Below the pieces are notes generated by a model. That model ran no database searches. It saw only the letters and a program-made list of their open reading frames with translations, and had not been told where the DNA came from. From Mesoaciditoga sp. (GTDB lineage Bacteria > Thermotogota > Thermotogae > Mesoaciditogales > Mesoaciditogaceae), in NCBI GenBank assembly GCA_015491995.1, contig WGFY01000032.1, positions 1 through 53,390 on the forward strand: DNA of 53,390 nt. Direction: 5' to 3'. The position numbers were made by a program, and so were the translations under genes. Shown here one piece after another: positions 8,334 through 17,232 of the stretch (its first letter is position 1; every line of letters starts with the position of its first letter).

Positions 8334-9221
8334 TTGAAAAACAATGTAAGGTCTCTCGAAAGGGTGGAGAACATCAAAGGCTGGCTGTTATCGGGTCCGT
8401 ATTGGATATTCGCAGCGATATTTTTTGGATATCCATTTGTATGGCTTGTGGTGATAGCCTTTTCTAAATGGAATTTTATTTCTCCACGTAAGACGATATG
8501 GTTTGATAATTTCATAAAGCTTTTTAGAGATCCCATGTTTTGGACGGTAACATGGAACACCATGAGATTCATGCTGTATTTTATCCCAATGGGGTTAGCA
8601 CTATCCATTGCACTTGCAATGGCATTTTCTAAAGCAAAACGTTTCAAAACTTTCTTTGCCATGAGTTTTCTCATAGCAAATGTTTCCTCGGGCGTCGCAT
8701 ATTCCATAATATTCACACAATTATTTTCGACGAATGGCCCTGTAAACAATTTTCTTTACAACAACTTTGGAGTTTTTATACCGTGGTTTTCAGATCCGAA
8801 CTGGGCCATGTTTTCAATTGCTATTATGGTTACTTGGAAATTCATAGGTTACTACGCGCTGATTTTTCTCTCAGGATTACAAGCGATACCAAAAGAACTA
8901 TACGAAGCGGCTGAAATTGATGGGGCGACCAAGTGGACAAAATTCTGGAAGATCACGTTGCCTCTTCTGAACCCTTCAATCGTAATGGTTATGGTGCTTG
9001 CAATAACTTTATCATTTGGCATCTTCACAGAACCGTATATGATAACCGGTGGAGGTCCCTTAAACAGCACTCAGACCTTTATGATGGTGATTTACACGGA
9101 CGCATTTTTAAAATACCAACCAGGCTATGCGGCGACGATAAGCATAATAGCTGCCGGAATGAGTTTTGCGTTGATCATTCTTACGCGTAAGTTAATAGAA
9201 AGGAAAGTGGAATTCGCATGA
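8334..9221 (+). CDS. ABC sugar transporter permease, MalF type
   Basis: 295 residues with six predicted membrane helices and the cytoplasmic EAA loop EAAEIDGATKWTKFWKITLP about 100 residues from the C terminus, which docks the ATPase. The start is TTG 8334 behind AAAGGAGG. It pairs with the MalG-type permease that overlaps its end by 4 bp. No ATPase gene is present in this locus, so a shared MsmX/UgpC-type ATPase encoded elsewhere must energise it. Confidence 0.9.
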   Translation: MKNNVRSLERVENIKGWLLSGPYWIFAAIFFGYPFVWLVVIAFSKWNFISPRKTIWFDNFIKLFRDPMFWTVTWNTMRFMLYFIPMGLALSIALAMAFSKAKRFKTFFAMSFLIANVSSGVAYSIIFTQLFSTNGPVNNFLYNNFGVFIPWFSDPNWAMFSIAIMVTWKFIGYYALIFLSGLQAIPKELYEAAEIDGATKWTKFWKITLPLLNPSIVMVMVLAITLSFGIFTEPYMITGGGPLNSTQTFMMVIYTDAFLKYQPGYAATISIIAAGMSFALIILTRKLIERKVEFA

Positions 9222-10057
9222 CCTCCAGAAAAAACCTGGCACAGAACACAAGAGCAGTTATGTTTTATAGCATCATGTTTGCCATTTCGTTGATATGGCT
9301 CTATCCATATATTTGGTTGTTCTTGTCTTCTTTTAAGCCATGGAATGAGATCTACACCACTTTCATACCATCGCACTTTACACTCAAATCTTACTCTTAT
9401 ATACTCTCAGTGGCAAACCAGATGGGTTATCCTTTTATTCGTGGGTTGTTCAACAGCATTTTCATCGCTGTAACCGTTACAACTTCTGTAGTTATAACCT
9501 CTGCCGTAATTGGATATGCGTTGGCTAAAATCCGATTTAGTGGGTCAAAAGCCCTTTTCAATTTTGTGATATACCAAATGCTCTTTCCCGGTTTCATGTT
9601 CACGGTTCCACTTTACATAGTGATCAGAAGCTTTGGACTTCTCGATACTTACGCCGCCATGATCGTTCCCAGCCTCATGGGGGCGTGGGGTGTTTTCATG
9701 TTTTCGCAGTCATTTAAATCCATTCCCAATGCCTACATAGAAGCTGCTAAAATGGATGGTGCCAACTTTTTCTGGGTTGTTTTCAACGTCATGGTGCCAT
9801 TGAGCAAATCGACCATGGCAATTGTTACCATCTTTACTTTTATAGGAATATGGGATAATTTCATGTGGCCTTTGATAGTCATGCAATCCCATTCTAAAAT
9901 GCCTCTTGCCGTTTTACTTGCTGTTTTCAACAAGAGCTATGGTAATTATGTTGGCCCGATACTTGCTGGATCGGTCATTCAGACTATTCCAATGGTCATC
10001 ATATTCATAATATTCAGAAAGTACTTCTTGCAAGGGATATCAATGTCATTCAAATAA
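9218..10057 (+). CDS. ABC sugar transporter permease, MalG type
   Basis: 279 residues with about six membrane helices. The EAA loop reads EAAKMDGANFFWVVFNVMVP and the C terminus carries the short amphipathic tail usual for MalG proteins. It overlaps the preceding permease by 4 bp (ATGA), a sign of translational coupling. Together they form the membrane channel for the sugar captured by the binding protein at 6993. The gene is followed 19 bp later by a GH130 enzyme in the same transcript. Confidence 0.9.
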   Translation: MTSRKNLAQNTRAVMFYSIMFAISLIWLYPYIWLFLSSFKPWNEIYTTFIPSHFTLKSYSYILSVANQMGYPFIRGLFNSIFIAVTVTTSVVITSAVIGYALAKIRFSGSKALFNFVIYQMLFPGFMFTVPLYIVIRSFGLLDTYAAMIVPSLMGAWGVFMFSQSFKSIPNAYIEAAKMDGANFFWVVFNVMVPLSKSTMAIVTIFTFIGIWDNFMWPLIVMQSHSKMPLAVLLAVFNKSYGNYVGPILAGSVIQTIPMVIIFIIFRKYFLQGISMSFK

Positions 10058-10076
10058 GTAAAGGAGGATACACGTA

Positions 10077-10970
10077 ATGAGCCTAAAACTTAAAAGGGAC
10101 TTGAGGAATCCATTGCTTTTACCAGTGCCTGAACATCCTTGGGAGTCAAGATTCATATTCAACGGTGCGGTTGTGTATGATGAAAAAGAGAAATTGTTCC
10201 ACATGGTTTACAGAGCCATGGGAATCGATGATATTTCGAGAATCGGATATGCCATCAGTACTGATGGAGTCCATTTTGCGAGATTGGATAAACCCGTTTT
10301 TTCTCCCAACAGCGATTTCGAGGCAAAAGGATGTGAAGATCCAAGGCTTACAAAAATAGATGATGAGTACTACATGGTGTACACTGCTTATTCCAAAAAT
10401 GGTGTGAGGGTTTCAATGGCTTCAACGGGTAATTTCATAACCTGGAAAAGGTACGGAGTCATTCTACCGGATCAAGACGATAAAGATGCCGCCCTTTTTC
10501 CAGAAAGAGTAAACGGAAAGTACATGCTCTATCATAGAATTGAGCCCGATATATGGGTATCATTTTCGGACGATCTACATCATTGGACCGATCACAAAAT
10601 GATAATGAGCCCAAGAAAAGATGCCTGGGATTCTTTAAAGATAGGCATTGGGGCTCCTCCGATAAAAACTCCTTATGGTTGGTTGATGCTCTATCATGGC
10701 GTAGATCAGGACATGGTTTACAGACTTGGCTTTGCGCTTTTTGATTTGAACGATCCGACAAAACTCTTGAAACAAACTGATGAGTCAATACTTGAACCAA
10801 TGGAAGATTTCGAACGTTTTGGGCAAGTTCCAAATGTCGTTTTCTCAGACGCCATGATACGGTATAACGGGAATTTTCTTGTTTACTACGGTGGAGCTGA
10901 TAATTGTATTGCTCTCGCGACAACGCCTGTAAAAGAAGTAGAAGAAGAGTTTGAACTTTCTGTGAGGTGA
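10077..10970 (+). CDS. GH130 family enzyme, probable cytoplasmic beta-mannoside phosphorylase
   Basis: 297 residues with the five-bladed propeller signatures of GH130: GAVVYDEKEKLFHMVYRAMG, the conserved GCEDPRL motif, and FGQVPNVVFSDA near the end. There is no signal peptide, so it acts on imported sugar. The phosphate-coordinating positions of GH130 phosphorylases look intact: FPERVNGKYMLYHR supplies the Arg, and LYHGVD supplies the His. The family cleaves beta-mannosides with phosphate to give mannose 1-phosphate. Exact linkage (Man-GlcNAc, Man-Glc or manno-oligosaccharide) cannot be told. A GGAGG precedes ATG 10077. Confidence 0.8.
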   Translation: MSLKLKRDLRNPLLLPVPEHPWESRFIFNGAVVYDEKEKLFHMVYRAMGIDDISRIGYAISTDGVHFARLDKPVFSPNSDFEAKGCEDPRLTKIDDEYYMVYTAYSKNGVRVSMASTGNFITWKRYGVILPDQDDKDAALFPERVNGKYMLYHRIEPDIWVSFSDDLHHWTDHKMIMSPRKDAWDSLKIGIGAPPIKTPYGWLMLYHGVDQDMVYRLGFALFDLNDPTKLLKQTDESILEPMEDFERFGQVPNVVFSDAMIRYNGNFLVYYGGADNCIALATTPVKEVEEEFELSVR

Positions 10971-10974
10971 CAAG

Positions 10975-11922
10975 GTGAAGAAGGCAATTTTATCTTTCGC
11001 GATCTTAACAATCTTAGGATTCATATTCGTTTTTGGATTTGATTTAACGCAACTCTATAATTTTCAAAAATATTTTGGAAATCCAATAATACTTCCCTGT
11101 GGAACAGGTTCAATGGCAAAAGCCGCTTTCAATCCAACAGCAATTGTAAAAAATGGGAAGATCTATTTGCTTTACCGTGAGGAAGATTGGACCGGGGTCA
11201 GACGCTGGAATGGAACTTCCAGAATAGGATTGGGAGAAAGCGAAGATGGGATTCATTTTCATCTTAACTCAACACCGATCATCGTACCAACCCTTCCTTA
11301 CGAAAAGCCAGGAGGCTGTGAGGATCCGAGAATAACAGAGGTTGGAGATACCTATTATCTAACTTACACAGCTTACAACGGCTCAGCCGCACGCCTTTGT
11401 GAAGCCATTTCAACGGATTTAACTCATTGGAAAAAGATCGGTCCCATACTTCCAAATGTTGGATGGTCAAAATCTGGCGCCATCCTTAACAAAAAGATCA
11501 ACGGAAAGTACATCATGTATTTTGGTGATTCAAGCATTTACATAGCATATTCAACAGATTTGATCCACTGGAAAGCTTCTCCGTATCCAGTCTTAACACC
11601 TCGTTCTGGAATGTTCGATTCTGCTCTTGTTGAACCTGGTCCTGCACCGATAATGACGGACAAAGGTATACTTTTGATATACAACGGTGCCGATTATTCT
11701 CACAGATATTCCATTGGAGCCGTTATTTTTTCAAAAGATGATCCGACTCAAATTGTTAAGAGACTCAACAAGCCATTTCTTCAGCCTACAAAAAGCTGGG
11801 AGAAATATGGCCAAACTCCAAATGTGGTTTTTGCCGAGGGACTCGTGGAACTGAAAAATGAATGGATTTTGTATTATGGCGCGGCCGATACATACGTGTG
11901 CGCTGCGATCATGAGCTATTAA
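10975..11922 (+). CDS. GH130 family enzyme with signal peptide, possible exported beta-mannosidase
   Basis: 315 residues. GTG start, then MKKAILSFAILTILGFIFVFG, a signal peptide or anchor. The mature part has the GH130 landmarks: ARLCEAISTDLTHWKK, GGCEDPRITE and YGQTPNVVFAEG. Two positions differ from the cytoplasmic neighbour: the phosphate-binding His of YHGVD is replaced in YNGAD, and the HR of YMLYHR is replaced in YIMYFGD. GH130 members known to hydrolyse rather than phosphorolyse lack these phosphate ligands, and an extracellular enzyme would have no use for phosphorolysis. I therefore infer a secreted hydrolase acting upstream of the transporter. It lies 4 bp after the first GH130 gene. 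Confidence 0.75.
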   Translation: MKKAILSFAILTILGFIFVFGFDLTQLYNFQKYFGNPIILPCGTGSMAKAAFNPTAIVKNGKIYLLYREEDWTGVRRWNGTSRIGLGESEDGIHFHLNSTPIIVPTLPYEKPGGCEDPRITEVGDTYYLTYTAYNGSAARLCEAISTDLTHWKKIGPILPNVGWSKSGAILNKKINGKYIMYFGDSSIYIAYSTDLIHWKASPYPVLTPRSGMFDSALVEPGPAPIMTDKGILLIYNGADYSHRYSIGAVIFSKDDPTQIVKRLNKPFLQPTKSWEKYGQTPNVVFAEGLVELKNEWILYYGAADTYVCAAIMSY

Positions 11923-11954
11923 CTCTTGAAAAGGAGAAAAAAGGTGAGCGAAAG

Positions 11955-12137
11955 TTGATAGTTTTTGCAAATGGGTTTGTGGGTGCTTCGATCGTAATTG
12001 GCACTTATCAAGAAGGTGTCTGTGTGTATGACGGCAAGGAATTTTATGAAGCTAATTTCGGAAATTGAAAAATAAAAGGACGTACAGGACGCGGTGACAC
12101 ATGCACCGCAGCTTTTCTTGCAGCCATGAACAGATAA
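11955..12137 (+). pseudogene. Remnant of a PfkB-family sugar kinase gene
   Basis: In one frame the sequence reads IVFANGFVGASIVIGTYQEG, VCVYDGKEFYEANFGN, an in-frame TGA at 12066-12068, then GRTGRGDTCTAAFLAAMN and a stop at 12135-12137. The GRTGRGDTCTAAF block is the C-terminal anion-hole and catalytic Asp motif of the PfkB family, and the preceding block matches the strand that normally lies before it. The N-terminal two thirds and the C-terminal helix are missing. It follows the GH130 genes in the same direction, so the locus once had its own sugar kinase. Confidence 0.75.
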
Positions 12138-12164
12138 AAAACGCCACCTGCTTTGCGGCAGATG
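12136..12164 (-). terminator. Terminator of the rpsO-pnp-M16-HD-GYP unit
   Basis: On the minus strand CATCTGC and GCAGGTG (one mismatch) form a stem, followed by GC then TTTTTT at 12141-12136. It lies about 60 bp beyond the HD-GYP stop and overlaps the end of the kinase remnant. Confidence 0.55.
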
Positions 12165-12226
12165 TCACAACGAGAAAAATGCAACATGTGGGACCTTTTG
12201 AGAAATGAGTTTTTATAGTATGCTGT

Positions 12227-13327
12227 TTACTCGATCACCGAAACTATCCACGTATTTTTGTTTTTTGAGAGATCCAAAATTTTGTCTCCAATGATAAGCA
12301 CAGGGACAAGAAGACCAACACCGCTTGTTCTCATTACCGTTCCAATTCTTCCATCGTTGAGTTTGACTTTCGTGCCGGTAGGATACATCCCGACTACTTT
12401 TACAAATGCATTCAAAACGTATGGATCGTAGTCTTTTCCAGATCTTGCCAAGATCCATTTTAACGCTTGGTAAGGTGACAATTTAAGAGCTTTGGTGGTG
12501 GTGGATGTCAATGAATCATAAGCGTCTGCTATTTGAAGTATGCGTGCATAGAAGTTTATATCATCGCCTTTTTTCTCAAACGGAATGCCAGTGCCATCAA
12601 ACTTTTCATGATGTTCAAGTACCGCATCCAATATTTCCCTACTCTGAAGTATTCCCTTAGAAGATAGAATTTTGTAGCCAATGGTCGTATGCTGAAGTAA
12701 TTTGTCGCGATCTGATAAACTACCGATATCGACGTACTCCGGATCTTTTAAGAACATCAACCCTACGTCATGAAAAAGAGCTGCTTTTGCAAGCGGGATA
12801 AGATGGTAACGAGACATGGATAAGGTGCTTCCTATCATGACAGACAATATTGACGTGTTTATTCCGTGCTTGTAGAGATATCCACTGACATGTTTTCTAA
12901 AGAGATTTACAACGTAGTTTTCTTGGATGATCAGATCATCTACAACGGCTGCAAGCGTGTGCTCAACGGTTTCTGTATTTATGCGTCCTTCAACTTTTAA
13001 CTCTTCTGAGAGATCTTTGAATGATGTTATGATTCCTCTATACATTTCATCTGGTACGGAAAGACGTATTCCAGGAGCGATTGGTTCTTCAACTTTGAGA
13101 AGCTCTTGATCAAGATCTATAGAGCTTCGAATTTTTTCGAGCTTTTCTCCTTTCCCTTCCACAGGGATCCAGAGTATTTCGCGTTTTTCTAAGTTTTTAA
13201 GTATATCCTCGTTTATCCTTGTACCTTTGGAAAGTAAAACCTTGAACGATGTACCGTCGTATAAATCCTCCGCAAGCACATCACCATTTTTTATATCTTC
13301 CAGTGGTTTCCATTCAACGGCTGCCAT
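12227..13327 (-). CDS. HD-GYP domain protein, probable cyclic dinucleotide phosphodiesterase
   Basis: 366 residues. Residues 1-60 form the short DVLAEDLY/GTRI beta-domain often found before HD-GYP. The HD-GYP domain follows with H154, HD at 186-187, H213, HH at 239-240 and DGTGIP at 244-249. The GYP signature is GIP, but the metal ligands all seem present. Such proteins hydrolyse c-di-GMP or related nucleotides and often control motility and attachment; flagellar genes lie elsewhere in the window. After the domain a KOW-like strand pair (GTKVKLNDGRIGTVMRTSG) closes the protein. It overlaps the M16 peptidase gene by 14 bp, so it is translated from the pnp operon. Confidence 0.85.
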   Translation of the reverse strand: MAAVEWKPLEDIKNGDVLAEDLYDGTSFKVLLSKGTRINEDILKNLEKREILWIPVEGKGEKLEKIRSSIDLDQELLKVEEPIAPGIRLSVPDEMYRGIITSFKDLSEELKVEGRINTETVEHTLAAVVDDLIIQENYVVNLFRKHVSGYLYKHGINTSILSVMIGSTLSMSRYHLIPLAKAALFHDVGLMFLKDPEYVDIGSLSDRDKLLQHTTIGYKILSSKGILQSREILDAVLEHHEKFDGTGIPFEKKGDDINFYARILQIADAYDSLTSTTTKALKLSPYQALKWILARSGKDYDPYVLNAFVKVVGMYPTGTKVKLNDGRIGTVMRTSGVGLLVPVLIIGDKILDLSKNKNTWIVSVIE

Positions 13328-14600
13328 CGTTTTTCACCTCGAATTCGTACTCTTTCAGCTTATCAACGTTTGCATGTTGAGGGCCCACCGCTGAAAGAAT
13401 CCATCTTTTACAAAAAAATTCGTTGAATGTTTTTAAGATATCATCGTGGCTTACCTCTTCAACAAAACGAACCATTTCATCTATTTTCCTTATTCTCTGC
13501 AAAGTGAATTGATCGTCTACCATCATAAGCATTGTAGAAAATGTGGATTCAGTAGAAGTCAGCAATTTACCCTTTAATCTTTTCTTTCCGTAATCCATGT
13601 AGGAATCAACTTTATCTGGAACCTCGTTCAAAACTTTTTTGATCCCATCGAGAGCTTTGAAGAGTTTGTCTGGAGAGGTTGAAAAATCAATCGTGAAATA
13701 TCCTCCCAATCTGTTTGATTGATTGGAAGAGGATATTGAATAAACCAACCCGGATTTTTCTCTAATTTCTTCAAAAAGCAAAGAACTCATTCCACCACCT
13801 AATATTGTGGACATAATGGCAAGCGGGTAATTTTGAGGTTCTGGTTTTGCAACAGTCGGTATTGCCATCGAAACGTTAACCTGCTTTAAGTCTCTTTTTT
13901 CAACGACAACATTTACAGCAGGCTTGCTTTTCGGACGTTCAAGAACTTCATCATCTTTACCATTTTTCAATGAATCCATTTTTTCTTTTAAAAATCCCAT
14001 GTCGCATACTTTTAAATTCCCAACAACTGAAAGAAGAATATTCGGTGATATGTAATGTTTTTCATGATAATTTTCAATATCCTTAACACACAGGCTTTTA
14101 ACCGTTTTAGAATTTCCTATTATTGGTCTACCATATGATTCGTCTTCTCCCCAAAGAGCTTTCAAAAGATTTGTCGATGCAAGATCACTCGGATCATCTT
14201 CGTACATCGCTATTTCTTCAAGAACTACGCCTTTTTCCAATTCGATTTCTCTTTCTGGAAATGTTGGAGCACTTACGAGATCGTACAAAACGTTGAAAGA
14301 TTGTCGATAAGCGAAATCTGGAACTTTTGCGTAGAAAAGCGTGTATTCACGTGATGTAAAGGCATTCAGAGTCCCGCCAACATACTCTATGACCTTTTTT
14401 AATTCGTAACCGTCAAATTCTTTGGTCCCTTTGAAAACGGTGTGCTCTATCAGATGTGAAACCCCAGAATTATCTGAATTTTCATTTACAGATCCAACAT
14501 TCACCGCCATTCCAAAAGTAACCGTCCGCAGAAACGGCATATCCCTGCTGACGATTTTGGAACCATTTGGCCTACTTTCAAACGATATATCATTTTTCAT
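13314..14600 (-). CDS. M16-family zinc peptidase
   Basis: 428 residues, the usual length of bacterial single-chain M16B processing peptidases. The inverted zinc motif HLIEH is at 49-53 (ligands H49 and H53, catalytic E52) and the distal zinc ligand is in LEEIAMYEDDP near 128. The C-terminal half has the GGGMSSLLFEEIREKSGLVY arm typical of the family. No signal peptide is present. The gene overlaps the end of pnp by 11 bp, an arrangement widespread in bacteria (pnp followed by an M16 peptidase). The physiological substrate is unknown. Confidence 0.92.
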   Translation of the reverse strand: MKNDISFESRPNGSKIVSRDMPFLRTVTFGMAVNVGSVNENSDNSGVSHLIEHTVFKGTKEFDGYELKKVIEYVGGTLNAFTSREYTLFYAKVPDFAYRQSFNVLYDLVSAPTFPEREIELEKGVVLEEIAMYEDDPSDLASTNLLKALWGEDESYGRPIIGNSKTVKSLCVKDIENYHEKHYISPNILLSVVGNLKVCDMGFLKEKMDSLKNGKDDEVLERPKSKPAVNVVVEKRDLKQVNVSMAIPTVAKPEPQNYPLAIMSTILGGGMSSLLFEEIREKSGLVYSISSSNQSNRLGGYFTIDFSTSPDKLFKALDGIKKVLNEVPDKVDSYMDYGKKRLKGKLLTSTESTFSTMLMMVDDQFTLQRIRKIDEMVRFVEEVSHDDILKTFNEFFCKRWILSAVGPQHANVDKLKEYEFEVKNDGSR

Positions 14601-16755
14601 TTTTCTTATCGTCGAACCTCCTGTGGCTTTTTTCTTGATCGAAGTGCTTCTTCTCTCTCTCCCCTTCGATCATTTGCCTAAGCTGTATCTTTCCAGCCGG
14701 ATCGATGCCTGTAACCTTTACACTTACTTTATCGCCTATATGTACCACATCTTTAACATTTTTAACGTGCCCAGGCATCTTTGAAACGTGAACAAGCCCA
14801 ACTTTTCCTGCGAAGAGCTCTGCAAAGAATCCATATGGTTCAACTCTTATTACCTTTGCAAGGAACTTTTCATCAATTTTAACCTTGCGATTCATGTCTT
14901 TTATTTCTTTCACGGCTGTATCCACAGACTCTGGATTACTCCCTATTACCAGCACGCGACCGTCTTCTTCAATCTGCAACTCCACATCATGTTTTTCTGA
15001 CATGGCTTTTATGTTGCGTCCTCCAGGACCTATCAATTCACCAATTTTATCTGTTGGGATCTTAACCAATTTTATAATGGGAGCATGTGATGCTAACACT
15101 TTTCTGGGCTCTGGTATAGTCTCGTACATGATATCAAGAATTTTGTTCCTCGCAATTCGAGCTTTTTCGAGGGCAATTGTCATGATCTCTTCTGAAACGT
15201 TTCCAACTTTAACATCCATTTGGAATGCTGTAATTCCCTTTCTTGTCCCCGTAACCTTGAAATCCATATCCCCAAGATGGTCTTCCATTCCAAGTATGTC
15301 AGTTAGGACTACCCATTTGTCCGGTTCAAATATCAATCCCATCGCTATGCCACCAACATGTGCTTTTGTCGGTACACCGGCTGCTCTTAGAGATAAGGAT
15401 CCTGAACAGACGGTTGCCATAGAAGAAGAACCGTTGGATTCAAGAATTTCGGACACCACTCGCAATGTATATGGAAATTCCTCTTCAGATGGTATCATCC
15501 TTTTTAAGGCGCGTTCTGCAAGATGACCATGACCAACTTCTCTCCTTCCAGGACTGCCAAACCTCCCCGTTTCACCTACGCTGTATGGTGGAAAATTGTA
15601 ATGTAGCATAAACCTTTTTTTGCCTTCTTCTAAAAGAGTATCTATAACTTGCACATCCATTTGGGCACCAAGCGTTACCACACCAAGACTTTGTGTTTCA
15701 CCACGTGTAAACAACGCGCTTCCATGAGCCCTTGGGAGCAAATCAAGCTCACACGAAATGTTTCTTATCTCTTCAGGGTTGCGTCCGTCAACACGGGTGT
15801 TTTTTTCTATTATCATTCGACGCATTACATGTTTGACCATCTCTTCAAATTCATCATACAGCAAAGATTTCGACTGTTTTAACTCCGATTCATCTTCTGA
15901 AACAATTTTTTCCATAATCGCATCGACTATTTCATTTCTGTATTCTTCTATTTTTTTATCTCTTGCAAGTTTGCCTTGGGTCAAAAGGCGTTTTTCAAGT
16001 TCTTCTTTTGAAATCGTGTCTTCCAGCTCTTTTTTTATTTCTTCGTTAAGCGTTGTCGGCTCGTATTCGAATTTCTCAACTTGAAATTCGGAAAGGATTC
16101 CTTTTTCAAAATCTATCAATTCTTTTATTGCCTCATGAGCTTTCATAAGAGCTTTGACCATAACATCTTCTTCAGCTTCGTTCGCTTCACCTTCTACCAT
16201 TGTTATGGCGTCTTTCGTCCCAGCAACTACCAAATCTATGTCTGCCTTTTTTACCACATCATCGGAAGGGAAAAAGATGTACTCACCATCGACTAAAGCT
16301 ATCCTCACACCTGCAACCACACCATCAAACGGAATCGAAGAGGTGTTAAGTGAAAGGGAAGCTCCCAAAATTCCAAGTATATCTGGAGGATTGTTCGGAT
16401 CCACCGACAACACAGTTGCAACTATTTGAATCGGAATCCTGAATCCATCAGGGAAAAGAGGTCTTATAGGTCTATCGATCATTCTCGCGGAAAGTACCGC
16501 ATTCTCACTCGGTCTCCCTTCACGCTTGATAAATCCGCCCGGGATTTTCCCAGCCGCGTAAAATTTTTCTTGGTATTCAACAGTTAGCGGAAAGAAATTC
16601 AGTCCTTCTTTGGGCCTTTTATCCATCACGGATGTAACAAGCATTTTGGAATCTCCATAGCTTATGACAAAGGCACCATCGGCCTGTTTGGCCATTTTAC
16701 CATTCTCAACGACCAAATCGCTTCCTTTGAATGATTTTTTCCAAATTTTGTACAT
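14590..16755 (-). CDS. pnp: Polynucleotide phosphorylase
   Basis: 721 residues, normal length. Two RNase PH domains flank a helical segment; the second holds FGSPGRREVGHGHLAERAL and CSGSLSLRAAGVP with the catalytic centre. A KH domain (KIGELIGPGGRNIKAM) follows near residue 565, and an S1 domain (VEPYGFFAELFAGKVGLVHVS) near 630. It degrades RNA 3' to 5' with phosphate and takes part in mRNA turnover. The ribosome binding site GAGGTGATTGA precedes ATG 16755. It lies 105 bp after rpsO, the classical rpsO-pnp pairing. Confidence 0.98.
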   Translation of the reverse strand: MYKIWKKSFKGSDLVVENGKMAKQADGAFVISYGDSKMLVTSVMDKRPKEGLNFFPLTVEYQEKFYAAGKIPGGFIKREGRPSENAVLSARMIDRPIRPLFPDGFRIPIQIVATVLSVDPNNPPDILGILGASLSLNTSSIPFDGVVAGVRIALVDGEYIFFPSDDVVKKADIDLVVAGTKDAITMVEGEANEAEEDVMVKALMKAHEAIKELIDFEKGILSEFQVEKFEYEPTTLNEEIKKELEDTISKEELEKRLLTQGKLARDKKIEEYRNEIVDAIMEKIVSEDESELKQSKSLLYDEFEEMVKHVMRRMIIEKNTRVDGRNPEEIRNISCELDLLPRAHGSALFTRGETQSLGVVTLGAQMDVQVIDTLLEEGKKRFMLHYNFPPYSVGETGRFGSPGRREVGHGHLAERALKRMIPSEEEFPYTLRVVSEILESNGSSSMATVCSGSLSLRAAGVPTKAHVGGIAMGLIFEPDKWVVLTDILGMEDHLGDMDFKVTGTRKGITAFQMDVKVGNVSEEIMTIALEKARIARNKILDIMYETIPEPRKVLASHAPIIKLVKIPTDKIGELIGPGGRNIKAMSEKHDVELQIEEDGRVLVIGSNPESVDTAVKEIKDMNRKVKIDEKFLAKVIRVEPYGFFAELFAGKVGLVHVSKMPGHVKNVKDVVHIGDKVSVKVTGIDPAGKIQLRQMIEGEREKKHFDQEKSHRRFDDKKNEK

Positions 16756-16830
16756 TCAATCACCTCTTACGAAATATCCATACACCCTTGTTAGAGGGCA
16801 AAGGACTAATTGACGTTCGTTGTAGACTAA

Positions 16831-16853
16831 AAGAGCGGGAAAGACCCGCTCTT
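16831..16853 (-). terminator. Hairpin between rpsO and pnp
   Basis: AAGAGCGGG and CCCGCTCTT form a perfect 9-bp stem with a 5-base loop just after the rpsO stop. Minus-strand sequence continues TTTTAG. Likely an attenuating terminator or processing site that sets the rpsO to pnp ratio. Confidence 0.7.
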
Positions 16854-16860
16854 CCGATTT

Positions 16861-17124
16861 TTACCGTCTTAAGTTCAGTTTTGCAATGAGTTCCTTGTAA
16901 ACAGCTGGCTTTCGATCCCTGAGATATCTGAGAAGCCTTCTACGTTTCCCGACCATTTTTAAGAGTCCTCTTCTTGAATGGAAATCTTTTGGGTGGACTT
17001 TCAAATGCTCTGTAAGGTGTGAAATTCTTACAGTCAAAAGTGCCACTTGCACTTCTGCTGAACCAGTATCTCCTTCGTGAAGCCTATAAACTTCGATTAT
17101 TTTTTCTTTCTCTTTCTTTTCCAT
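16861..17124 (-). CDS. rpsO: 30S ribosomal protein S15
   Basis: 87 residues, the standard length. [40 protein letters not shown] and [20 protein letters not shown] match the universal S15 signature that binds the three-way junction of 16S rRNA helices 20-22. GGAGGTGTCTC precedes the ATG. A structured leader at 17144-17180 may be an autoregulatory S15-binding element. Confidence 0.98.
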   Translation of the reverse strand: MEKKEKEKIIEVYRLHEGDTGSAEVQVALLTVRISHLTEHLKVHPKDFHSRRGLLKMVGKRRRLLRYLRDRKPAVYKELIAKLNLRR

Positions 17125-17143
17125 GAGACACCTCCAAAATCGT

Positions 17144-17180
17144 TGAACTAAGGGCGGGCTATTTCCCAGCTCTGAGTTCA
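17144..17180 (-). promoter_or_regulatory. Structured rpsO leader, candidate S15 autoregulatory element
   Basis: On the minus strand TGAACT (17180-17175) pairs with AGTTCA (17149-17144), enclosing 25 nt that hold GCTGGG, AAATA and GCCCGC, so a GGG/CCC inner stem can form. The element ends about 20 nt before the rpsO start codon. Many bacteria control rpsO through leader RNAs that mimic the S15 site, but their structures differ between groups. The assignment is tentative. Confidence 0.4.
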
Positions 17181-17232
17181 GGTCTAACCAATTTTATCAC
17201 ATTTAACCGTTAAAATGGATGCTTTTTTGAGT

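Noticed and set aside
9469-9481. TGTAACCGTTACA inside the second permease gene, resembling the locus operator
   Set aside because: It lacks one of the two central bases, lies mid-gene, and encodes ordinary helix residues; likely coincidence.
14885-15526. 213-codon frame antisense to pnp
   Set aside because: Pnp is certain on the other strand; the antisense translation shows no family and no binding site.
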